Part shown: positions 31,272 through 39,490 of the stretch, in pieces | How the letters are laid out: every line of letters starts with the position of its first letter | How positions within the stretch are numbered: the first letter of the stretch is position 1 | Assembly (NCBI GenBank): GCA_045650185.1 | Contig: JAZRQY010000002.1 | Location: 1-57,472, forward strand | Reading direction: 5' to 3' | DNA from: Scatosoma sp045650185 | Lineage (GTDB): Bacteria; Bacillota; Clostridia; Christensenellales; Borkfalkiaceae | Length of the DNA: 57,472 nucleotides | Made by a program: the position numbers and the translations under genes | Notes under the pieces: model-generated | Seen by the model: the letters and a program-made list of their open reading frames with translations, nothing else | Databases searched by the model: none | What the model was told of the DNA's origin: nothing

Positions 31272-33692
31272 ATGGGGAATAAAACGAAAAAGTTTATCAG
31301 CTTGTTGGCGGCGACTGTTTTAGCGGGATCGACGCTTGCGATTTCTGCTTGTAGTCCGAAGCCTTACGGCTTAGGCGAACCTCTCACGTTGCCTGAAGCG
31401 ACGGCAGAGGTGAACTCCAACGGCGGCTTTGCGGTGGAAAAGGGCGGCTACGTTTATTTCATTAACGGTCAAGGATTGTCTTCAGCAGAAAACGTCTACG
31501 GCGAAGTGAAAAAGGGTTCGCTAATGCGTATTTCCACGCAGAATTTGACCGATGGCAACTATGACAAGGCGGAGGTAGTAGTTCCTCTGTTGTTCGTAAA
31601 CGGCAACACCGATTCCGGTATCTATATTCAGGGTGATTACGTATACTTTGCGACGCCCACGACGGATAAGGATTTGGACGGCAACGTGATGTCCTACAAG
31701 CTTGATTTCAAGCGTGCAAAATTGGACGGTACGGAGGTTATGTCCGATTACTATTTCCGTACGGAAACGAACAGTGTACAGTATCGCTTTGTGAAAGGCG
31801 ACGACGGCAAGGTTTACTGCATGTACGTAGAGGACGGCGCTTTGAAGTCCTTCAATACGGAAACCCGCAAGACCACGGTACTCGTAAAGGGCGCGGCAAG
31901 CAGCTTTATCTTTGACAAAAAAGACCAAAACAACGACGTCGTATACTATACGATGAACGTGCCCGATAGATTTATCGGTACGGACAAGGCTTCCACCGAG
32001 GCGTATACGCAGATCTATCGCGTAAGCGCTACCGCAACGGTAGAAGTGGATGAGGAGAACGCAAGCTATACCGCAAAGGATGGCAATAAGTATTCTAAGA
32101 CCTACGATTTCGACGAAACGTATTTCAAGGATAAGAACGACGAGGCGAAAGAAGAGGACGAGGATGCTGACCTTCCTTACGATCTTTCCGACTACACGAC
32201 CTACGGCTACGTAAACCTTGGTGAGTTGGTACTCGACGGTATCGGTGCTTCCGAAAGACCTTTGGTAGTACCCACCGAAAAGACGATGCAGTTCCACGCA
32301 GAAGCGGATTACGAAGCGGCGAAGGAAACGACGGATTTCACCGAATTGCTCGGCTATTCCTACACCATTCAGTCCTATGAGAACGGCGGTATCTACTTTA
32401 CGCGTAGCATGCAGCTGAACGACGGCGGCTCGACAATCAATAGTTTGTACTATCTTGCGGATACGGCTGTAGAGGCAGAAGGCTGGAACACCATTTTGGG
32501 TAATAACAGTTTAACGGTAGTTTCCAACAATACGACGAACGCAAGCGCTGCTGCTCTGTTCTATATCGAAGGCGGCGTGCATAAATACTTGTATGTTTCC
32601 GGCGATAAGCTGATGCGCGCAACGCAGCCCAGCGAAAACGCAGAGGACGTTACGATTGCAAGAAAGGGCTTTACTTCGAGAAAGCTGTTGTACACGGTAG
32701 GCGACTATCTCTACTCCTACACCGAGGACGCAAAGAACCTGTATCGTATCAATTATACGGGTGACGAAGCAGACTATAAGGCGATCTTGGATAACGCGGA
32801 ATACAAGGATGAACAAATCCTTACCATCGAGTTCAATACCGCTTGGTATAAGCCTGAAATCTTCAACAACGTATTGCTTTATAACAATGCGCAGACCGTC
32901 AACGGAAATCCCTATAACTATATCAACGCTGTATCGTTGGGTGTTAAGGATGGCGACACGGTAAGAGCGATGACCACCGAAGAGTTGGTTGCTCGCAACG
33001 AAAAGTATGAAGAGGTAATGGACTATATTAGCAACGACGTGGCGGGCGAAAAGAACTTGTCTGCAGCGTTGATGGTATATTTCCGTACCGGCTCGACTGA
33101 CACGGTGGATGCGCTGTGGGAAGAGTACGGCGAAGACGTATTGTCCGAAAAGGATAAGCAGGAATTCGATGCGTTCGTAGGACACACGCTGTCCGAAAGA
33201 AAGCCCGTTTCCGTAACGCAGAAACCCAACGACTACACCGAGAAGTTCAAGGATGACGACGGCAAATATTACGACGTAGAATCCTACTACTTTGGTATGT
33301 TGGGTGACAATTACAGCGAGGACGATGAAGAAACGCTGGCTGACGACTGGAAGAAGAGCGTTTACGCTGCTGAGGAAACCGAAGACGATGCCGAAGAAGA
33401 AGGCTTGGCTTGGTGGGCATGGCTCTTGATTGCGGTAGGTGGCGCGGCTGTAGTAGTCGGCGGCGTATTCTTGGGTATCTACCTTAGAAAGCGCAGTAAG
33501 AAGGCGATGGAAGAGCGTATGAGAAGTTCGAAACCTCGCAAGATGATCGACACCACGGACGATAAGTCGATTGACGTTTACGCGGATGACGAGGCAGAAA
33601 CGCCTGCTGAAGAAGCAGAGGCGGCTGTCGAAGAAACCGCTGAAGAAGCTGTTGAAGAAACGGCAGAATCGGGCGAGGAAACCGCAGAATAA
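31272..33692 (+). CDS. Large lipoprotein with C-terminal membrane anchor
   Basis: An 806-residue surface protein. A signal peptide with lipobox AISAC (Cys about 27) is followed by about 690 residues that contain repeated short beta motifs such as GGYVYFINGQ, GDYVYFATP, GDYLYSYTED and DDGKVYCMYVED, which suggests a beta-propeller of the DUF5050 kind. Near residue 715 comes a second membrane helix (WWAWLLIAVGGAA), a basic stop (RKRSKK) and an acidic, Glu/Ala-rich cytoplasmic tail. Being tethered at both ends is unusual. ATG 31272 is chosen because AAGGAG precedes it and the signal peptide starts there. Confidence 0.75.
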   Translation: MGNKTKKFISLLAATVLAGSTLAISACSPKPYGLGEPLTLPEATAEVNSNGGFAVEKGGYVYFINGQGLSSAENVYGEVKKGSLMRISTQNLTDGNYDKAEVVVPLLFVNGNTDSGIYIQGDYVYFATPTTDKDLDGNVMSYKLDFKRAKLDGTEVMSDYYFRTETNSVQYRFVKGDDGKVYCMYVEDGALKSFNTETRKTTVLVKGAASSFIFDKKDQNNDVVYYTMNVPDRFIGTDKASTEAYTQIYRVSATATVEVDEENASYTAKDGNKYSKTYDFDETYFKDKNDEAKEEDEDADLPYDLSDYTTYGYVNLGELVLDGIGASERPLVVPTEKTMQFHAEADYEAAKETTDFTELLGYSYTIQSYENGGIYFTRSMQLNDGGSTINSLYYLADTAVEAEGWNTILGNNSLTVVSNNTTNASAAALFYIEGGVHKYLYVSGDKLMRATQPSENAEDVTIARKGFTSRKLLYTVGDYLYSYTEDAKNLYRINYTGDEADYKAILDNAEYKDEQILTIEFNTAWYKPEIFNNVLLYNNAQTVNGNPYNYINAVSLGVKDGDTVRAMTTEELVARNEKYEEVMDYISNDVAGEKNLSAALMVYFRTGSTDTVDALWEEYGEDVLSEKDKQEFDAFVGHTLSERKPVSVTQKPNDYTEKFKDDDGKYYDVESYYFGMLGDNYSEDDEETLADDWKKSVYAAEETEDDAEEEGLAWWAWLLIAVGGAAVVVGGVFLGIYLRKRSKKAMEERMRSSKPRKMIDTTDDKSIDVYADDEAETPAEEAEAAVEETAEEAVEETAESGEETAE

Positions 33693-33697
33693 GCATA

Positions 33698-33737
33698 AAA
33701 AAAGGACCGTTCTAATCATCAGGACGGTCTTTTTTTG
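33698..33737 (+). terminator. Terminator
   Basis: GACCGT and ACGGTC form the stem core, extended by A and T runs on the outside. Confidence 0.8.
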
Positions 33738-33786
33738 AGAAATACGAAAAAAAATAAAAAAATCTGCAAAACTATATAAAAAACAG

Positions 33787-33815
33787 TTTACAAATTCCGT
33801 AAATCTTAATATAAT
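33787..33815 (+). promoter_or_regulatory. Promoter of the acidic zinc-ribbon gene
   Basis: TTTACA (33787-33792) and TATAAT (33810-33815), 17-base spacer. Confidence 0.65.
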
Positions 33816-33868
33816 ATAGCAAAATCAAAGCCGCGCAAACGGGCGGCGAACGATAAGGGAGAAATACT

Positions 33869-34333
33869 ATGGCAAGATATATCATTTGCCCCAGATGTGA
33901 ATTGAATTTCATTGATGCAGACGAGAGAGAATATTGCGAGGTCTGCGAAAAGGAGCTTTCCGGCGACACCTCTTACGTAGAGGCGTTGGAGGAAGAGGCG
34001 GCTGAGGATATGGAGCTTTGCCCTCTTTGTGGCGAGGTCTACGTAAAGCTGGGCGAAAAGATGTGTGAGGAATGCGCTCGTAAGAGCGAATACGAGGACG
34101 AAATCGACGCTGAAGATTCGGACAAAGAGGACGACACTTGGCGTAGCTATCTGGATGACGACGATACCGAGGACTTGGGAATCTCCGTGGAAGACGCCGA
34201 CTTCGAGTTAGAGGAAGAAGAAGAGGAAGAAGAGCAGGAAACCTACGCAGACGAAGAGTGGGAAGAAGTTTCGGCAGACGACTACGACGAATCGTTGGAT
34301 GACGACGATGACGACGATGACGACGATTTTTAA
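33869..34333 (+). CDS. Zinc-ribbon protein with long acidic tail
   Basis: A 154-residue protein. The first 75 residues hold two C-x-x-C pairs, ICPRCELNF with YCEVCEK and then LCPLCGEVY with MCEECARK, that make two small zinc ribbons. The last 75 residues are almost only Asp and Glu, including a run of eight Glu and a run of ten Asp before the final Phe. Such tails mimic nucleic acid or bind basic proteins. GGGAG lies before the ATG. It is monocistronic. The partner is unknown. Confidence 0.75.
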   Translation: MARYIICPRCELNFIDADEREYCEVCEKELSGDTSYVEALEEEAAEDMELCPLCGEVYVKLGEKMCEECARKSEYEDEIDAEDSDKEDDTWRSYLDDDDTEDLGISVEDADFELEEEEEEEEQETYADEEWEEVSADDYDESLDDDDDDDDDDF

Positions 34334-34351
34334 TCGCAACTTGTAAATACG

Positions 34352-34396
34352 AAAAAGGAAGGACAAAACTTGGTTTGTCCTTCCTTCTTTTTTGTG
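34352..34396 (+). terminator. Terminator
   Basis: AAGGAAGGACAAA pairs perfectly with TTTGTCCTTCCTT, then CTTTTTT. Confidence 0.9.
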
Positions 34397-34434
34397 CTTT
34401 ATTGGTTTGGCTCTGCAACGTAGCCATTGGATTT

Positions 34435-34626
34435 TTAAAGGTCGTCGGCGTCCTGCACGGGTTTTTCCCGTCTGTCCATCGGCACGCCCGTATAGCTGCC
34501 GTTTACGTCTGTTTTAGAGGTGTGTCCCAACAATCCTAAAGCGAGTTTCGTGGGGGCAGGTACGCGTTTTTCTTCCTTTTTACTTGCAGTCTTCTTCACG
34601 GCTGTGGTTGTTCTTGCACTTGCCAC
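34435..34626 (-). CDS. Small protein with conserved QDADDL end
   Basis: A 63-residue basic protein that ends SKTDVNGSYTGVPMDRREK-PVQDADDL. The DVNGSYTG...PVQDADDL tail is one I recall from many short Clostridia proteins without known function. The likely start is GTG 34626, with GAAGG six bases before it. The gene overlaps the end of the 36-residue gene at 34580-34690 in another frame, so the two may be translationally coupled. Confidence in the tail is good, in the start moderate. Confidence 0.55.
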   Translation of the reverse strand: MASARTTTAVKKTASKKEEKRVPAPTKLALGLLGHTSKTDVNGSYTGVPMDRREKPVQDADDL

Positions 34627-34690
34627 CGCAAGCCTTCGTCTTTGCTCTGTTGCTGTTTTTGTTCTGTTGATTCATTTTCTTTTCGTTCAT
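34580..34690 (-). CDS. Micro-protein, 36 residues, cysteine-containing
   Basis: MNEKKMNQQNKNSNRAKTKA then CGGKCKNNHSREEDCK. It has a perfect AAGGAG seven bases before ATG 34690. It is very basic and polar, with three cysteines and one histidine that could bind one zinc. It overlaps the next frame by 47 bases. It is too short for routine gene finding, but the ribosome site is better than that of many longer genes here. Confidence 0.5.
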   Translation of the reverse strand: MNEKKMNQQNKNSNRAKTKACGGKCKNNHSREEDCK

Positions 34691-34788
34691 AGTTTTTCTC
34701 CTTTGAAAGCGGTTTTTGCTTTCGTGATTAGTTTGGCTCTATGGAAGGATTTTATTCGGAAATTCTCTGCCAAAGTATGCCAAAACAC

Positions 34789-34817
34789 TTGCGAAAAAGC
34801 GCAAAACAAGGTACAAT
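34789..34817 (+). promoter_or_regulatory. trmL promoter
   Basis: TTGCGA (34789-34794) and TACAAT (34812-34817), 17-base spacer. Confidence 0.5.
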
Positions 34818-34849
34818 ATTAGCGTGATCAACGACGAGGTAGAAAGAAA

Positions 34850-35353
34850 ATGTTTCATATTGTTTTGGTAGAACCGGAAATTCCACAGAATGCAGGCAAC
34901 ATCGCGCGTACCTGCGCCGCAACGGGTACGGCGTTGCACATGGTGCGCCCGCTCGGATTTGAGGTTTCGGATAAATATTTAAAGCGCGCAGGGCTCGACT
35001 ACTGGAATTTGGTAGATATTTCCTATTACGATAGCTTTGAGGAGCTTCGCGAAAAGTATCCTGAGGCTCGGTTCTTCTTCTTTACAACAAAAGCACGCCA
35101 TCGTCATTCGGACGTGCAGTTCCGCGACGGAGATTTTTTGGTATTCGGCAAGGAAACGAAAGGGTTGCCTGAGGAGCTTCTTATGCAGAACGAGGCAACC
35201 TGCTTGCGTATTCCCATGGATGGGCGCGCGCGGTCACTGAACCTGAGCAATTCGGCGGCGATTGCCGTCTACGAGGCGTTGCGCCAGACGGATTTTCAGG
35301 GCTTGCAAGAGGAAGGGGAACTGCATAACCACTCTTGGTCCGACCTATTGTGA
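34850..35353 (+). CDS. trmL: tRNA (cytidine/uridine-34 2'-O)-methyltransferase
   Basis: A 167-residue stand-alone SPOUT enzyme that methylates the wobble base of tRNA-Leu. Motifs: VLVEPEIPQNAGNIARTCAA (about 5-24), LVFGKETKGLPEELL (motif 2) and IPMDGRARSLNLSNSAAIAVYEALRQ (motif 3, the SAM knot). The length is typical. The start is ATG 34850 behind GGTAGAAAG, a weak site. It has no operon partner. Confidence 0.93.
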   Translation: MFHIVLVEPEIPQNAGNIARTCAATGTALHMVRPLGFEVSDKYLKRAGLDYWNLVDISYYDSFEELREKYPEARFFFFTTKARHRHSDVQFRDGDFLVFGKETKGLPEELLMQNEATCLRIPMDGRARSLNLSNSAAIAVYEALRQTDFQGLQEEGELHNHSWSDLL

Positions 35354-35405
35354 TGTTTTGGTTAAATTAGTATAAACAGAATACATTTTGTCAATAACCT
35401 TTGTG

Positions 35406-35683
35406 TAGCCATTTCAAACTAAATTAAACCAGCCTTAAAGTGTTATTTTCTGCGCCTTTTGACGGTTGCCCCCTTGCAGTATGTTGATACGGCTGCGGTC
35501 GCTACCGCCAAAATCCATCATAAAATCCCTATTTTAAGGTGCTACGCAGTTTTCACGAGCGTAAAAGACCTTAAATGAAAGGATTTTTGTGAAGGAATAC
35601 CGTCCGTATTGCAAGCGGAAATCCTGAACAGTTTAGGGATTTTTCGCCGTCAAAACCTGGTTCAATTTAGTTTGAAATGGCTA
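35406..35683. mobile_element. Non-coding MITE of 278 bases with 26-base terminal inverted repeats
   Basis: The left end (35406-35431) and the right end (35658-35683) are inverted copies with one mismatch in 26 bases; both start with TAGCCATTTCAAAC. An inner pair, TTTTGACGG and CCGTCAAAA, lies near the ends. There is no open frame for a transposase. The TA at both ends fits a TA target duplication as made by IS630/Tc1-mariner transposases. The right end reaches to within 24 bases of the spoIIR start codon. Confidence 0.8.
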
Positions 35684-35706
35684 AAAACCACGGAGGTTAT
35701 TTTTTT

Positions 35707-36252
35707 ATGCGAAAAATAGGTATAATTCTTTTACTTTCCTGCATAATAACTTTGACGGCGGTTGGGCTGTTTGGTTGCAGACAGGGTGGGCAGGTATCCA
35801 GCGAATATCTTCGCATCCACATTCGCGCGGACAGCGACGAGCCACAGGCTCAGGCGGCAAAATATGCCGTGCGAGATGCCCTGGTAGAGGCGCTTGCGCC
35901 CACGGTTGCAGAGTGCGACAGCTTTTTAGAGGCGGCAAGACGATTGAAGGGATTAGAAGGGACTTTGTCGGCGGTGGGTACGCAGACCTTGCGTGAAAAC
36001 GGTTTGGACTATGCGGCGAAGGCCGAGGTGCGAACGGAGTATTTCCCCACCCGTGTCTACGGGGAATACACTCTGCCTGCCGGGGAATATCTGGCGCTGG
36101 TCGTCGAGCTTGGACGGGCGGAGGGGAAAAATTGGTGGTGCGTGGTCTATCCGCCTCTCTGCTTTGCGGGGCAGGCAGGTGTGCCTATTCGCTACAAGAG
36201 CAGGATTGCAGAGCTGATTGCCGCTTGGAAGGAGGGCAGGGCGAATACATAG
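35707..36252 (+). CDS. spoIIR: Stage II sporulation protein R
   Basis: A 181-residue secreted signal protein made in the forespore that triggers SpoIIGA to process pro-sigma-E in the mother cell. It has an N-terminal hydrophobic segment ending in a possible lipobox (GLFGC) and the family core EYLRIHIRADSDEPQAQ, AKYAVRDALVEAL and WWCVVYPPLCF. ATG 35707 follows GGAGG at about ten bases; an in-frame ATG at 35677 lies inside the MITE. Downstream are sleB and ypeB. The MITE may have replaced or altered the native promoter, normally sigma-F dependent. Confidence 0.93.
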   Translation: MRKIGIILLLSCIITLTAVGLFGCRQGGQVSSEYLRIHIRADSDEPQAQAAKYAVRDALVEALAPTVAECDSFLEAARRLKGLEGTLSAVGTQTLRENGLDYAAKAEVRTEYFPTRVYGEYTLPAGEYLALVVELGRAEGKNWWCVVYPPLCFAGQAGVPIRYKSRIAELIAAWKEGRANT

Positions 36253-36264
36253 GAGGAGGATAGG

Positions 36265-37017
36265 ATGAAGAAAAAAGTAAAATGGATGGTCGCTTGCGCG
36301 TTTGCCGCCATTGCGGTGGTATCCGCTTTGCCTGCGGCGCTGTTGTCGGGTGGAGAAAAGACGGAAACGGCTGGCCGCCCTGCGGACGTTGTCGTGATAG
36401 AGGCGGCTGTGTTGCGCCAAGGCTCTCGTGGGAGCGAGGTAAAAGAGGTGCAACGACGCCTGAAACAATGGGGGTATTATAAAGGTAGTGTGGACGGCGT
36501 GTTCGGGACGGGTACGCGTAGCGCGGTGATTTCGTTTCAGAAGAAGAACGGTTTGACGGCTGACGGCGTCGTGGGGAAAGCAACGTATAAGGCGCTTGGA
36601 ATGAACGATGCTTACAACGCTCTGCAAAACTCCGTGCCCTCGCAGTCGGGCGCGAACGGATTTTCCGAATCGGACGTCTATTTGTTGGCGCGCACCATCT
36701 ACGCCGAAGGCAGAGGTGAACCGTACGTCGGGCAGGTGGCGATTGGGGCGGTGGTTATGAACCGCATCCGTAGCGCGCAGTTCCCGAATACCGTTGCAGG
36801 GGTCGTCTACCAAAAGCACGCCTTCACGGCGGTGAGCGACGGACAAATCAACTTGACGCCCAACGATACGGCGTTGAAAGCGGCTCGGGATGCGATGAAC
36901 GGCTGGGATCCGTCGGGTGGGGCTCTGTACTATTACAACCCTGCGGTGGCTACCAGCTCTTGGATATTCGACAGGCAGACAATCACGGTCATCGGCAGAC
37001 ACGTATTTGCCATTTAA
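36265..37017 (+). CDS. sleB: Spore cortex-lytic enzyme
   Basis: A 250-residue cortex hydrolase used in germination. After an N-terminal signal helix (about 8-28) come a peptidoglycan-binding domain (about 52-110, with EVQRRLKQWGYYKGSVDGVFG) and a Hydrolase_2 lytic transglycosylase domain (about 132-250) with the catalytic Glu in ARTIYAEGRGEPYVGQVAIG. The GGAGGA site overlaps the end of the short spacer after spoIIR. Its usual partner ypeB follows at once. Confidence 0.95.
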   Translation: MKKKVKWMVACAFAAIAVVSALPAALLSGGEKTETAGRPADVVVIEAAVLRQGSRGSEVKEVQRRLKQWGYYKGSVDGVFGTGTRSAVISFQKKNGLTADGVVGKATYKALGMNDAYNALQNSVPSQSGANGFSESDVYLLARTIYAEGRGEPYVGQVAIGAVVMNRIRSAQFPNTVAGVVYQKHAFTAVSDGQINLTPNDTALKAARDAMNGWDPSGGALYYYNPAVATSSWIFDRQTITVIGRHVFAI

Positions 37018-37029
37018 AGGGGGTAAGAT

Positions 37030-38595
37030 ATGGACGAAAAGGATTTGGGAAGAAATATGTCCTCGGGCGCGGAAAAGGTAGAGAGTATCGAGCGCCGCGC
37101 TGAAATAGAGCGACAGGCGGCGGAACGCCGCGTGCAAGAGGCTCGTGAAAAGGTGCAGGAAACAAGGGAGAAAAAGAACCGTTATCGTGAGGCTTTATAT
37201 GAAATTGAGAGACAGCGAAAGGAACGCCAAACGTCGGGAGGGCAAGGTGGTTCAAACGGTGAAAACCGAGGCAAAAAACAACGTGGGGACGGGCTTGGCG
37301 GCTGGATTGCGGCCGTTGTGTCACTGGGCACAGTTTCATTGATTTTAAGCGCCGTTTTGACGGTTGGCGCAATCAATATGAGTCGGGACAACGCCACTCG
37401 CGCAGGCGGTTATCGGGGGATTGTGTACGAGGTGATTCACATTGCCGAGCAGGTGGACGACGATTTGGATACACTGCGGATTTCCGAAGACCCGACCAAG
37501 CAAATGGAACTCTTAACCGATATCTTGGTGCAGACGAGAATGGCGGAGGCGGACCTTGAAAAGCTCCCCTACGGCGTGCAGGAAGACGGCAATACGATGC
37601 GCTTTTTGAACGGAATGTCGGACGCTTGCGAACGGATGCTTGGGAAGCTTGCACGAGGCGAAGGGCTGAGCATACGGGATAAAAAACACCTCGAAATGCT
37701 GTACGAAACGCAGCATAAGATGCGTGAAACGTTGGACGAGCTTGCCGCTACGTTGGAGGATGGCGACGTGACGGGGATGATGAAAGGGAAAGATTGCCGT
37801 ATCACGGAGGCTTTGGAAAAGGTGGAAAACGAAGCGACACCACCCTTCCCTACGCGACCTCGACCGCCTAAACGAGAGCAAAATTTGATGCCGATTCCCA
37901 GCGGCAAGGAAATGCAAGATCGGGCAGGGATTCCGTCCAAAAAAGCGGAGGAGCTTTGCAGATACTACTTTGCCGATTACGGGATTGAAAGCATCGTCTA
38001 CGCAGGCGAAACGCTGGGCAGTAGCGGTAAAACGTATAACTTTGAAATGACGACGGAAAACGGAGTAGGGATGTTTGCCCAGCTTTCGCAGGAGAACGGG
38101 GCGCTGACATACTTTGATTATTACGAGGAATGTAGTAGCCACGTGTACGACGTGGAAACGGCGAAGAACACCGCGTGGGCGTTTTTGGAAAAGCTTGGGT
38201 ATACCGAGGTCGTGCCTGTCAAGGTCAGCGAGAGTGGTACGAACGCAGACTTTACCTTCGTGTACTATGCGGACGGATGCACCTATTATCCTGATGAAAT
38301 TATCGTGAAGGTATGCGAACAAAGAGGGGTGGTCAGCGGTATGGATGCCACCAAATATATCAAAAATCATAGGGGCAGGTGTGCATTGAATGCAAAAATC
38401 AGCATGCAAGAGGCGCGCGATCGCCTCAGCGACAAGCTGACGGTCGAATCGTCGAGAATGGTGCTGTTTAATCATAAAGGCGAAGAGATGGCCGCCTACG
38501 AGTTCTTCTGTAGCTATGATGGTAAGACGTATTTCGTGTACTTGGATGCAAACGACGGGCGCGAGCTGTTTATCGTAAATTCAAGGAATTTCTAA
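37030..38595 (+). CDS. ypeB: Germination protein YpeB
   Basis: A 521-residue partner that stabilises SleB in the spore. Its C-terminal third carries PepSY-type repeats (about 350-520). Unlike the Bacillus protein of about 450 residues, it has an extra N-terminal coiled coil of about 70 residues (ERRAEIERQAAERRVQEARE) and a Gly/Asn-rich linker before the single membrane helix (about 97-118). GGGGG precedes the ATG, 12 bases after sleB. It closes the sporulation run. Confidence 0.92.
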   Translation: MDEKDLGRNMSSGAEKVESIERRAEIERQAAERRVQEAREKVQETREKKNRYREALYEIERQRKERQTSGGQGGSNGENRGKKQRGDGLGGWIAAVVSLGTVSLILSAVLTVGAINMSRDNATRAGGYRGIVYEVIHIAEQVDDDLDTLRISEDPTKQMELLTDILVQTRMAEADLEKLPYGVQEDGNTMRFLNGMSDACERMLGKLARGEGLSIRDKKHLEMLYETQHKMRETLDELAATLEDGDVTGMMKGKDCRITEALEKVENEATPPFPTRPRPPKREQNLMPIPSGKEMQDRAGIPSKKAEELCRYYFADYGIESIVYAGETLGSSGKTYNFEMTTENGVGMFAQLSQENGALTYFDYYEECSSHVYDVETAKNTAWAFLEKLGYTEVVPVKVSESGTNADFTFVYYADGCTYYPDEIIVKVCEQRGVVSGMDATKYIKNHRGRCALNAKISMQEARDRLSDKLTVESSRMVLFNHKGEEMAAYEFFCSYDGKTYFVYLDANDGRELFIVNSRNF

Positions 38596-38622
38596 GCGGA
38601 AGGAAAATTTTTCAAAAAACGC

Positions 38623-38651
38623 TTGACGGATGAGAAATGCTATGCTATAAT
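38623..38651 (+). promoter_or_regulatory. Promoter of the Fur-family gene
   Basis: TTGACG (38623-38628) and TATAAT (38646-38651), 17-base spacer. Confidence 0.7.
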
Positions 38652-38690
38652 GGTACCGTATTAAGACTGAGTATTATTACGGAGGTAGCT

Positions 38691-39083
38691 ATGCAAGAAA
38701 GACAAACCAAGCAAAAAACGGTGATATACGATGCGCTTTGCACGCTGGATCATCCGACGGCGACGGAGGTATACACTTGGCTGCAACAGACCTGTCCGAC
38801 GATTTCGCGCGCGACGGTATTTCGAGTGCTGGCAGGCTTTGCGGAGAGTGGACGGGCGTTAGAGCTTCGCATGGCGGGTAGTGACGTGCGGTATGATTTC
38901 AACACGATGCGGCACTATCACGTGCATTGTCGTGGGTGTGGGAAAGTAGCGGACGTAGAGTTGCCTTGGAAGGGCAGATTACCAAAGGTAATGACGAAGG
39001 AAGGGGAAGGCTTCACGGTAGAGGGATACAGCGTAGAATTTATCGGTGTATGTCCGACCTGCCACAAAAATGAAAAAGTATAA
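38691..39083 (+). CDS. Fur/PerR-family metalloregulator
   Basis: A 130-residue repressor: winged helix (about 5-75; ATEVYTWLQQ, ISRATVFRVL) and dimerisation domain with HYHVHCRGCGK and the second C-x-x-C in VCPTCHK (structural zinc). The regulatory metal site histidines are those in RHYHVH. The family is certain; whether it senses iron, peroxide or zinc cannot be told. ATG 38691 follows GGAGGT. No target gene is adjacent. Confidence 0.85.
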   Translation: MQERQTKQKTVIYDALCTLDHPTATEVYTWLQQTCPTISRATVFRVLAGFAESGRALELRMAGSDVRYDFNTMRHYHVHCRGCGKVADVELPWKGRLPKVMTKEGEGFTVEGYSVEFIGVCPTCHKNEKV

Positions 39084-39101
39084 AAAGGCTTGGAAAAAGC
39101 G

Positions 39102-39130
39102 TTGACATTTTCCTTAAAAAAGGATATAAT
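39102..39130 (+). promoter_or_regulatory. tRNA-Gly promoter
   Basis: TTGACA (39102-39107) and TATAAT (39125-39130), 17-base spacer: a consensus promoter. Confidence 0.8.
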
Positions 39131-39146
39131 GAAAACGCTTTTAAAT

Positions 39147-39221
39147 GCAGGCGTCGCCTAGCGGTATGGCGGCAGCTTCCCAAGCTGTTCCCGGCGAGTT
39201 CGACTCTCGTCGCCTGCTCCA
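39147..39221 (+). tRNA. tRNA-Gly (CCC)
   Basis: A full cloverleaf can be drawn: acceptor GCAGGCG with CGCCTGC, D stem GCC/GGC, anticodon stem GCAGC/GCTGT with loop TTCCCAA (anticodon CCC), T stem GCGAG/CTCGT with loop TTCGACT, discriminator T and encoded CCA. Its last 12 bases are repeated at 40628-40639, marking it as an integration site. Confidence 0.95.
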
Positions 39222-39227
39222 ACCAAG

Positions 39228-39319
39228 CACACTTCCACCACCTTGAATTGTAAGGGGTATGGAAGTGTGTTTTGCTTTTTATCCCCGTTTTCCCCTGTAT
39301 TATTAGTAGTAGCCCGAAA
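39228..39319 (+). repeat. 92-base direct repeat, left copy
   Basis: About 91 percent identical to 41224-41315 (eight differences by eye). It begins with a hairpin, ACACTTCCA/TGGAAGTGT, and ends in AGTAGTAGCCCGAAA. It may be a recombinase arm region of the tRNA-Gly islands. Confidence 0.8.
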
Positions 39320-39428
39320 CACATTAAAAAACTCTATCGTGTTTCGGGCAAAAATCCCGTTTTTGGAAAAATCGCAATCCAAGACATTAAGGATTTTGTG
39401 TAAAAAACGCGTAAAGATATAATATCAT

Positions 39429-39457
39429 TTGACTTTTTCAAGAATTTATGATACAAT
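39429..39457 (+). promoter_or_regulatory. Promoter of the island operon
   Basis: TTGACT (39429-39434) and TACAAT (39452-39457), 17-base spacer, 34 bases before the first gene. Confidence 0.65.
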
Positions 39458-39490
39458 AGATAAAACTTAATTCAAAGGAGAAGTAAAGCT

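Noticed and set aside
32511..33719. 402-codon open frame on the minus strand
   Set aside because: Antisense to the large lipoprotein gene, starts inside its terminator, and has a composition unlike a real protein.
34435..34626. Frameshifted single gene covering both micro-ORFs
   Set aside because: The upstream frame has its own stop codon and perfect ribosome site, and the downstream frame has a plausible GTG start; a single broken gene remains possible but is less economical.
35953..37137. 394-codon open frame on the minus strand
   Set aside because: Antisense to spoIIR, sleB and ypeB, all of which are certain.
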